Source: Lachnospiraceae bacterium (GTDB lineage Bacteria; Bacillota; Clostridia; Lachnospirales; Lachnospiraceae). Taken from it: a stretch of 64,000 nt of DNA. This document shows positions 55,791 through 62,314 of this stretch, piece by piece. Position numbers and translations under genes: made by a program. The DNA is taken from assembly GCA_031280955.1 (NCBI GenBank), contig JAITGA010000007.1, positions 24,038 to 88,037 on the forward strand, read 5' to 3'. Numbering within the stretch: the first letter of the stretch is position 1; every line of letters starts with the position of its first letter. The notes below the pieces were generated by a model, which ran no database searches, was not told the origin of the DNA, and saw only the letters and a list, made by a program, of their open reading frames with translations.

Positions 55791-55870
55791 TAAAAAAGCA
55801 CATTTTTGCAATTCTTGCAACGTAGTACGCCTCGTTTTCACAAAAACCGTAGTAGAGGAATAGTACAAAC

Positions 55871-57310
55871 TCACACTTTCACATAAGTCTGCTTGGAGCT
55901 TTTCGGTTTGTCCGGCAAGCTCATACTCAGCAGTCCTTGCTCAATGAGGGGTTGGACGATACTATTCATGGTGTAGAAGCGTGACAAACCTGTGAACTCT
56001 ATGATTTCCGCCCTTGTTTTCGCCACAGTACAAAAATGAAGCACATCTTCCTGCATGGTTTCTCCATTTTTCTTTGGCTTACCATCATATATATTGTTGA
56101 ATATGGTCACTACGAACTCGCCACGTCGTACTTCAAAAACAGGTGTTAAAAGCCCTGCATTTCGACATTCACCCAGAATAGTTGGGATGCCTGAATAACG
56201 ATTTTCTGTTACACCCAACAACTCAAGGATATTAGTAAGAGTAGCATTGCGAGTGTCAGGATGCACTTTTCCAAGGGAGTCTATGGTGATTTTTCCATAT
56301 AACCCTCCGGGACTGATAATTTCTATCCTGTTTCGGTACATTTCTATGCGTATTGGTACATTTTGTGTATAAATACTATAATCACGGTGTACCAAAGCAT
56401 TTAATATCGCTTCACGGACTGCTCTCATCGGATATTCTAGTTTGTCGCGCCGTTTGCCGTCATTATCAATGATTATACTGGTTCGGCTATTTCTTTTTAC
56501 AAAATCTACCGCCAAATCAACCATCTCCGATATCACACCCGTCAGGCGTTGGTTGTCGATAAATCTCTCGTTATCATCACCTGTTTCACCCATTTCCATC
56601 CCCGGAATGGATACAGCAGTAATGCTTAGTTGAGGGAAATATGCTTGCGGATAGAGTGAGAAAGACATAACCCCTGCCAGCGTGGGAATCCCATCTGCAG
56701 TAATCCCCATCAGCTCCATTATTACATCATCTGAGACTCTCTCAGACAAGTTTCTCCGTTCATTTTTGACCGAATCCAGGTATTTGCTTATACCCTCACT
56801 ATTAAATTGTGACCGCTTGGCATTGTTTACTTTTCGTAAATCATCTTGAATCCGTTTGCGAAAAGAATCATAACTATATATTTCGTATTCGCTCATCACT
56901 TCATTGGACTCACCAATACGAATGTATGAACCTTTGATTCTACCTACTCCTTTGTAATAAACAGGACGTTCTATAACATCTACACTAGGTATTTCAATGG
57001 AAACAACTACCTTACCCTCAATTTCAACCAAGGTAAACAAAGGGCGGACTGATGGTTCCATTTGCTTACATTGTTCCAAAACTCTCTTCTGTAAATCCTG
57101 TGGGTCATATACCCCTACAATCTCAAAACCGTTGTTTTCATCCATGCCAAGTAATATTGTTCCGCCGTCATCTTGATTGGAAAAGCTGGATAATGTCGGA
57201 AAAAGTCTAGTCGGACACCCCGCTTGTGCAGCTTTCACCTCAAGAGTTTGCGATTCATATTTATGTCTCTTAACAAATTCTACCAACGATACTAAGTCAT
57301 CAGGTTGCAT
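55871..57310 (-). CDS. AlbA_2 (Schlafen-like) ATP-binding protein, second copy
   Basis: 479 residues, AGGAGG before the ATG. The N-terminal AlbA_2 domain has ESQTLEVKAA, FSNQDDGGTILLGMDENN and GSYIRIGES. The middle part has AVREAILNALVHRDYSIY and RIEIISPGGLYG, and the C-terminus a winged-helix-like segment (TRAEIIEFTGLSRFYTMNS). It shares domain order with the protein at 18838 but is not closely alike. A consensus promoter and an array of 21-bp repeats lie upstream. Function unproven. Confidence 0.82.
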   Translation of the reverse strand: MQPDDLVSLVEFVKRHKYESQTLEVKAAQAGCPTRLFPTLSSFSNQDDGGTILLGMDENNGFEIVGVYDPQDLQKRVLEQCKQMEPSVRPLFTLVEIEGKVVVSIEIPSVDVIERPVYYKGVGRIKGSYIRIGESNEVMSEYEIYSYDSFRKRIQDDLRKVNNAKRSQFNSEGISKYLDSVKNERRNLSERVSDDVIMELMGITADGIPTLAGVMSFSLYPQAYFPQLSITAVSIPGMEMGETGDDNERFIDNQRLTGVISEMVDLAVDFVKRNSRTSIIIDNDGKRRDKLEYPMRAVREAILNALVHRDYSIYTQNVPIRIEMYRNRIEIISPGGLYGKITIDSLGKVHPDTRNATLTNILELLGVTENRYSGIPTILGECRNAGLLTPVFEVRRGEFVVTIFNNIYDGKPKKNGETMQEDVLHFCTVAKTRAEIIEFTGLSRFYTMNSIVQPLIEQGLLSMSLPDKPKSSKQTYVKV

Positions 57311-57331
57311 AATCGTACCTCCTATTTCGTA

Positions 57332-57360
57332 ATTATAGCAACTATTCTTTAGTATGGCAA
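57332..57360 (-). promoter_or_regulatory. Promoter of the second AlbA_2 gene
   Basis: -35 TTGCCA (57360-57355) and -10 TATAAT (57337-57332) with a 17-bp spacer. The -35 forms the edge of the 21-bp repeat array, so a repeat-binding protein would compete with RNA polymerase. Confidence 0.8.
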
Positions 57361-57500
57361 GTAGTTTGACAACTATTATAGCGAGTTTGACAACTATTCT
57401 GGTGAGTTTGACAACTATTCCGTGAGTTTGACAACTATTCTGGTGAGTTTGACAACTATTTTAGTGAGTTTGGCAACTAACTTGTCAAATTTTGGCAACT
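57361..57500. repeat. Tandem 21-bp repeats upstream of the second AlbA_2 gene
   Basis: Five to six units of the form GAGTTTGACAACTATTCTGGT follow each other without spacers, one of them 20 bp. The array ends with the inverted repeat TTGGCAA-CTAAC-TTGTCAA and TTTTGGCAACT. The same elements occur at 54161 and 60072. Confidence 0.85.
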
Positions 57501-57538
57501 CATGGGGATTCATGAAAGATGGAAAATGTTAGTTCACC

Positions 57539-58852
57539 CTAATACATATCAAAATAAAACCTAAACGGCTTTGCAAAAGGCAAACCGACTATCGCCTCAC
57601 CGACTCGCAAATCCATCATATCCCAGTCTTCCACCGTTTGTCCGTTTCGTTTTTCCTCTACCATTTGATTGTCGAGTCTTTGGTACTTCTCTAGGACGAT
57701 ATTTTTGCCGAATATCCCCGTCACATACTCCCGGGTCGCAGTATCATTCGAGCGAAAAGCATAAACAGACGAAAACCCCGCCGCAATATTGCGTCCTCGG
57801 CTCTGTCCATAAATTTCATAAAGCTGTTCGATACTTTGCACACCGGCGAAGACTTTTACTCCCAGACTACGCCCGAAATTGACCCCGTCATCGATATGTT
57901 GCAGATGCGGAAGGAGCTTAAACTCGTCACAAATCAAATAAACATTTCCCTGCGATTTGTTCCTCCCCAATGCTTCCTTTAAGGCAAGGTCAAACAAAAG
58001 ACGATATACCGGGGTGAGCGAACTGCCGATAGCAAGGTCATATTCGATAAAAAGAGTCCGCTTTCCCTTATCACGGACAAACTCACGCATGGAAAACATT
58101 CCTCGCTTTGCAAACACACCGATCAGTATTTCCCTGATTATAGAATACATTTCCGCCAAAACCCCTTGCGACTGTGCGTGTTCGCCGCTAATATATGATT
58201 TGACCGCCATCGCATCAGGACTATCTACTAACAAATCCAACAACAACTGCGCATCGGACATGTCAAGCAACTCACGTAGCTTATCATTATAGAAAAACTC
58301 CTTCTTAATCTCGGTATCGACTTTTCCCATGCGGGTAATTGCCACGATCAGGGCTGCCAGCAAATCCCGGGCGGCACTAGGGAAAAAGGCGTTAGTTGTG
58401 TTTCTGGTACGCTCCTCAAACAGCGAACGACAAATCTCGTGAGCATTGGTAATGAAATCGCTCTCATCCCAACCATCTGCCAGGATTTCCCGATAAATAT
58501 TCCAGTACTGAGAAACCTGCGCATATTGCTTCGAATTGCCGATGATGAAATCGCGTTTTCCGTCATAAAATTTGTCATGAAAATCTCCCTTACTGTCAAA
58601 GATAATCATCACATCATCGTCAGTCATGCTACTTTTGAGTTGATCTACGAAATGATAAAAAAGTGTCGTTTTCCCACAGCCTGTACCGCCAATCAACATC
58701 GTATGCTTGCTGAGTGTATCCATGTCAAGGGCAAATACGGACGGCTTGCCGCCAAAATCGCCAGTGAGCTTCACCAACGCCCCATTTGTCTGCTCGGGCG
58801 GTGAGTTCCTCGAGATACTATTGCCATAGAGTAAGCGTGTTGATACATTCAT
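57539..58852 (-). CDS. VirD4/TraD-like ATPase without membrane anchor
   Basis: 437 residues, AAAGGAGG before the ATG, which lies three bases after the previous stop. It resembles type IV secretion coupling ATPases: Walker A GGTGCGKTT (about residue 55), a linked IIFDSKGDFHDKF, Walker B VYLICDEFKLLPHL and a late FRSNDTATREYV sensor segment. Coupling proteins normally have two N-terminal membrane helices and an all-alpha domain; neither is evident, and no relaxase or secretion channel gene is nearby. It may move DNA or protein in another setting, for instance as a cassette-specific motor. Confidence 0.82.
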   Translation of the reverse strand: MNVSTRLLYGNSISRNSPPEQTNGALVKLTGDFGGKPSVFALDMDTLSKHTMLIGGTGCGKTTLFYHFVDQLKSSMTDDDVMIIFDSKGDFHDKFYDGKRDFIIGNSKQYAQVSQYWNIYREILADGWDESDFITNAHEICRSLFEERTRNTTNAFFPSAARDLLAALIVAITRMGKVDTEIKKEFFYNDKLRELLDMSDAQLLLDLLVDSPDAMAVKSYISGEHAQSQGVLAEMYSIIREILIGVFAKRGMFSMREFVRDKGKRTLFIEYDLAIGSSLTPVYRLLFDLALKEALGRNKSQGNVYLICDEFKLLPHLQHIDDGVNFGRSLGVKVFAGVQSIEQLYEIYGQSRGRNIAAGFSSVYAFRSNDTATREYVTGIFGKNIVLEKYQRLDNQMVEEKRNGQTVEDWDMMDLRVGEAIVGLPFAKPFRFYFDMY

Positions 58853-58855
58853 GTG

Positions 58856-59446
58856 TTACCTCCTTTGACCGCTGCTTTTTGCTTGTCCCTTGGGGGAACT
58901 GGTGTTCGCGCTTTTGTTTGTGTAGGCGCTCTTCATCGCCTTACTGCTTTGGATGCCAACGGGAGTAGATTTAGATGTGTTTGCCCGAGTACGATAACTT
59001 TCTATTCCCTTGTTTATTGTTTTCTTCGGATACGATGTACTTGTCTGCTTTCGGTTTCCACTTTGTTTTAGGGTGTTGATACTTTTGGTGGCGGAGGCTG
59101 TGTTTTGCTTTTTGCCCTCTGCCAAAGCCATCTTTATTTTCAATTGGTCAAGACTTCTGCCATCATTGGGGTTTTGGAAAGAAGCAGTACTGATTACCCC
59201 CTTGCCTACTCCTACTCCATAATGATATACCGCTTTTCCATATGAAGCCGCACCCGCCATGGTTGTGCGAAGAGCCAATATAGCCGCTGCCGCCCTGCTC
59301 TCGACCTTGCTGTTACCCGCTAACTCAATAAACTTATCTCGGCTTTTCCAGAAGCCGTCTTTAAGATATGCCCGGCCTTTTTCGTAATGCGAAATGTGTT
59401 CCAAGTTGGGGGAATTAGTGATATTTTTATTTTTTTGATTGCTCAT
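58856..59446 (-). CDS. Disordered basic protein with NKGI motif (unknown)
   Basis: 196 residues, GAAGGA upstream of the ATG. Residues 20-90 are helical (YEKGRAYLKDGFWKSRDKF, ESRAAAAILALRTTMAGAA); the rest is rich in Ser, Thr, Lys, Asn and Gln and probably unfolded. It contains TINKGIESYRT, a motif found twice in the neighbouring 192-residue protein, and ends SSGQRR. No known family. Gene order and tight spacing place it in one operon with that protein and the ATPase. Confidence 0.7.
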   Translation of the reverse strand: MSNQKNKNITNSPNLEHISHYEKGRAYLKDGFWKSRDKFIELAGNSKVESRAAAAILALRTTMAGAASYGKAVYHYGVGVGKGVISTASFQNPNDGRSLDQLKIKMALAEGKKQNTASATKSINTLKQSGNRKQTSTSYPKKTINKGIESYRTRANTSKSTPVGIQSSKAMKSAYTNKSANTSSPKGQAKSSGQRR

Positions 59447-59465
59447 GAAGTTTTATCCTTCATCC

Positions 59466-60044
59466 TCATCTACTTTGACCACCTTTTACCGCACCGCCGG
59501 AACTGCTATTCACAGAGCTATTCGCCGTGTTTCTCTCCGGTATCGAACCTGCTTGCTTATTTGCCGTTTTCTGATTAACCGTCTTCTCACGGATTGCCGC
59601 TATTCCTTTGTTCTCACTAGGTGACGAAGACAATTGTTGATTGCCGGCGGATTTCGTTTTGATACTTTCGATACCCTTATTAGTTGATGGCGGTGGGGGC
59701 TGCTGCGAGATCTCCGGTCGCTTTAGTGCCGTATTCAGCTCCTTGGTTTTGTTTCTTCTGTCTCTTGCCTCCTGTAATCCCAAGGCTACAGTTCCCATAT
59801 CAGTACCCATGTTCATCGTATTCTCTAAATTTGACCGTGACGGTGTCAATTGACGGGTCAATGTCTCATTCGGCATGGATGCAATGAAACCTTTGCCATG
59901 CTTTTCGCTATTGCTATCATTTATTGCCGCTTGTCCCCAGCCTGTAAAGCGAGAGTTTTGTTCTGTGTTAATTACCTCGATTTGTACCGGAGTAGGTGGT
60001 AACGGCGGCGGCGGTGGCGGCGGGGGATAGATAAACATCTGCAT
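59466..60044 (-). CDS. Proline-rich disordered protein with two NKGI motifs (unknown)
   Basis: 192 residues, AGGAG before the ATG. It starts with a run of prolines (MQMFIYPPPPP), then mostly Asn/Ser/Thr/Gln-rich sequence with one helical part (GTVALGLQEARDRRNKTKEL). The motif appears as STNKGIESIKT and SENKGIAAIRE. The tail is GGAVKGGQSR, similar in composition to that of the next protein. No known family. It is the first gene after the reverse transcriptase and begins 28 bases after a TTGACAAC repeat block. Confidence 0.7.
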   Translation of the reverse strand: MQMFIYPPPPPPPPLPPTPVQIEVINTEQNSRFTGWGQAAINDSNSEKHGKGFIASMPNETLTRQLTPSRSNLENTMNMGTDMGTVALGLQEARDRRNKTKELNTALKRPEISQQPPPPSTNKGIESIKTKSAGNQQLSSSPSENKGIAAIREKTVNQKTANKQAGSIPERNTANSSVNSSSGGAVKGGQSR

Positions 60045-60071
60045 TCTCCTGTTTGCTCATTTATTATGGAA

Positions 60072-60144
60072 AAGTTTGACAACTATTCCAGTGAGTTTGA
60101 CAACTAACTTGTCAAATTTTGGCAACTGTTGCTATTCTTGTTGT
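60072..60144. repeat. TTGACAAC repeat block, copy 2
   Basis: Identical to 54161-54233 but for one base. It has two direct units and the inverted repeat TTGACAA-CTAAC-TTGTCAA at 60097-60115. It lies between the reverse transcriptase stop and the start of the proline-rich gene. Confidence 0.75.
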
Positions 60145-60152
60145 TTCTTTAT

Positions 60153-61193
60153 TTAACTTCCACCCCGTACATACACCGTCTCTGCCGCCAACTTGCAGCG
60201 CAAATGATATGTATGACCGTGACAAAGATGTCCCTGCGTGGAAGCTATGCTCCGCTTCACATCTTCTAGTTCTATTAAATGGTCATGATAATCTTGTGCC
60301 ATCTTACGATATCGCCGCTTGATTTTTTTCTTACCGGCATTTCTCAGTTTCCTGATGACTTTCCCTGTATCAGTCAGGTAAAAATGCCACCCCAAGTAAT
60401 CAACACCATTTTTGACGGGAAATATCTGGGTCTTTTCATTAAGCTCCAGTCCCAGTTCATTTTCACATATACTCCGTATTTCTATAAGGCACTTTCGCAA
60501 ATAATCCTTGTCCTTGTGTAAAAGAACGAAATCATCCATATAGCGGGTGTAATACTTGATTTGCAGTTTTTCTTTTATCAATCGGTCTACACCATCGAGA
60601 TAATAAAGGGCAAACCACTGGCTCGTCTGATTGCCAAGCGGCAACCCCACTCCCGGCGATTCTTCGTAACTTTTGATTATATGACAAAGCAGCTTGAACA
60701 CCTCTTTGTCATCAAACACACGCTCTAGCTTTTTCATCAATACCTCATGGTTTATACTGGCAAAGTATTTTCTGATATCGCATTTCAGGAAATATCCGGC
60801 TGTGCCATGTAAGCGATGAAAGCGGCGCATGAAGTCTGACAGTCTATCCATGGAAAAGTGTGTCCCTTTCCCTATCCTGCAAGCGGCATTATCGTATATA
60901 AGCTTCGGTTCAAGCAAAGGAGCGACGATATTATCACACAAACAATGCTGTACGACTCTGTCAATATAACTGGGAGCAAAGATTTCCCTTTCCTTTGGTT
61001 CATAAATCTTGAAATGATGATACACCCCAAAACTGTATGACCTACTCTTTAGCTCTCTTTGCAAATCGCAAAGATTCTTTGCCAAATTCATTTCAAACTC
61101 GATGACTTCACTCTTGTTTCGTTTGTTCCTGCGTGCCGCCTTGTGGGCGGTATATAGTTTGGCAAAGTCGTACATCATCATATAATCATTCAT
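60153..61193 (-). CDS. Reverse transcriptase of a diversity-generating retroelement
   Basis: 346 residues; GAAAAGGTGA lies upstream of the start. Reverse transcriptase motifs in order: REIFAPSYIDRVVQHCLCDN, YFLKCDIRKYFASINHE, PGVGLPLGNQTSQWFALYYL, YTRYMDDFVLLH (YMDD active site) and VDYLGWHFY. The xGLPLGNxTSQ form of motif 4 is typical of DGR enzymes. It copies the template RNA into error-prone cDNA, misreading adenines. The N-terminus is basic and helical with no extra domain. The TR lies 282 bases upstream on the same strand. Confidence 0.95.
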   Translation of the reverse strand: MNDYMMMYDFAKLYTAHKAARRNKRNKSEVIEFEMNLAKNLCDLQRELKSRSYSFGVYHHFKIYEPKEREIFAPSYIDRVVQHCLCDNIVAPLLEPKLIYDNAACRIGKGTHFSMDRLSDFMRRFHRLHGTAGYFLKCDIRKYFASINHEVLMKKLERVFDDKEVFKLLCHIIKSYEESPGVGLPLGNQTSQWFALYYLDGVDRLIKEKLQIKYYTRYMDDFVLLHKDKDYLRKCLIEIRSICENELGLELNEKTQIFPVKNGVDYLGWHFYLTDTGKVIRKLRNAGKKKIKRRYRKMAQDYHDHLIELEDVKRSIASTQGHLCHGHTYHLRCKLAAETVYVRGGS

Positions 61194-61737
61194 TATTCAT
61201 CATTCACCTTTTCGTTGACGGCAGGAATGGTAATCATATACCGCCTAACGCAATCACCATTCCCGAAGAGCGGGAAAACAAGTTCTCTTGCGTTCCTGCT
61301 CCCGTCAACATGTGTTTTTCTGCCTCATGGGGGACAACTATACTTCGTCATTGCGGCCTTCGAGCCGCAATCCCGTACTTACTACCCATGAAAGACAGAA
61401 AGGAATACAGTTCCTTTGCCCCGTGGCGCAGACCTGCTCCACATGGAACAAGGTATCAGGCTAAGGGGTGTGGAGCAAAGCGGGGCGCACACCATTATCA
61501 TTGTTGACATTGTTGCCATTGACATTGACATTGCCGTCATTGTTGACATTCGCGGCATTATTACTATTGTTGCCGGGCGACCGCAGCCACCACCAACACG
61601 CCCATACAACTGTATCCCTAGGGAGAATAGAACGTTCTCACAAAGGAGAATAGTACATCTCCCTCCATAAAACCATGAACCATTTATCTTGATTCTTGGT
61701 GTTATTCGTTACTTTAGTACTTATCGAGGTGTAAATG
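61194..61737 (-). ncRNA. DGR template RNA region
   Basis: 544 bp without a gene between avd and the reverse transcriptase. It contains the 127-nt TR (61476-61602), with 135 bases before it and 282 after it in the direction of transcription. In known DGRs the RNA around TR is needed to prime and shape cDNA synthesis; the limits of the functional RNA here are inferred. Confidence 0.7.
61476..61602 (-). repeat. DGR template repeat (TR)
   Basis: 127 nt matching VR 62330-62456. In the target frame it would read CWWWLRSPG and then 15 Asn codons, all AAC or AAT, mixed with Gly, Val, Ala, Ser and Asp codons, ending GVRPAL. AAY codons are the hallmark of DGR templates because changes at both adenines can give many residues but no stop codon. 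Adenines of the coding strand lie at 33 sites in the central part; 24 differ from VR. The two ends, 31 and 19 nt, are identical to VR. Confidence 0.97.
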
Positions 61738-62112
61738 CTAACGCTTTTTGTCACTATTGATCCATGCACCGAGTAGATACTGGCAATCGGTGGTAAGTTT
61801 GGCGATTTGTTCATATTGTTTGGGCAAAATGCAGTTGTTCGTCATCGCCAGTTCTGAAAAAAAGGCGAGTATTTTCAGGGACGTAAGGGCTTGATGCTGA
61901 AAATCAAGCCGCCTTTCTCGCTTGTCATGACCGCCTGTACCGATGAACACCTCATTAGCCCGATAAATATTCTCGATTACATCCATTGCCAGACTCTGCA
62001 AACGGCTCACGAACGTAAAGCGGAATTGTTTGGGGGATTTTTGGGTGACTGTCACTATGTAGGAGCATAAATCCTTTGCTTTCATGATTACAGTCAGTTC
62101 ATTCTTCGCCAA
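61738..62112 (-). CDS. avd: Accessory variability determinant (Avd-like four-helix protein)
   Basis: 124 residues, start taken as TTG 62112 with AAGGAG 13 bases upstream; ATG 62085 is the alternative. It is all-helical and basic (RFTFVSRLQSLAMDVIENIY, HDKRERRLDFQHQAL, LLGAWINSDKKR), like the four-helix bundle/S23-type proteins that serve as Avd. Avd forms a ring that binds the reverse transcriptase and template RNA and is required for mutagenic homing. Its place between target gene and TR is the classical one. Confidence 0.9.
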   Translation of the reverse strand: MAKNELTVIMKAKDLCSYIVTVTQKSPKQFRFTFVSRLQSLAMDVIENIYRANEVFIGTGGHDKRERRLDFQHQALTSLKILAFFSELAMTNNCILPKQYEQIAKLTTDCQYLLGAWINSDKKR

Positions 62113-62155
62113 AGTATGGGTAGTTCTCCTTTCTACTTCGTTTCGTCATGATGGT

Positions 62156-62192
62156 GTGGATTGCTTCGGGATGGTACTCCTCGCAATGACGG
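62156..62192. repeat. REP-like palindrome between DGR target and avd
   Basis: GGATTGCTTCGGG...CCTCGCAATGACGG, fourth location of the palindrome seen at 44830-45000; a GCACAC...GTGTGC hairpin follows. Confidence 0.65.
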
Positions 62193-62280
62193 CACACAGA
62201 TTTTGCTTTGCAAAGTTCGTGTGCTGAGTACGGAAGTTGATTGCCTCCCCACACCACTATTTCGCTTTGTTCAACAATTA

Positions 62281-62297
62281 GTTTTGCTACGCAAAAC
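62281..62297. other. Hairpin downstream of the DGR variable repeat
   Basis: GTTTTGC-TAC-GCAAAAC is a perfect 7-bp stem with a 3-base loop, 32 bp beyond the 3' end of VR and 17 bp after the stop codon of the target gene. Some DGRs need a hairpin or cruciform just after VR for efficient homing. It has no T run, so a terminator is less likely. Confidence 0.5.
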
Positions 62298-62314
62298 GAT
62301 TAAAAGATTGCCGA

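Noticed and set aside
57361..57500. CRISPR array
   Set aside because: Repeat units of 21 bp are directly joined without unique spacers, and no cas gene is present.
57539..61193. Integrative conjugative element
   Set aside because: Only a coupling-like ATPase is present. Relaxase, integrase, VirB-type genes and attachment sites were not seen.
60153..61193. Group II intron or retron reverse transcriptase
   Set aside because: No maturase domain or intron structure, no msr/msd-like pattern, and the TR/VR pair with adenine-only differences fits a DGR.
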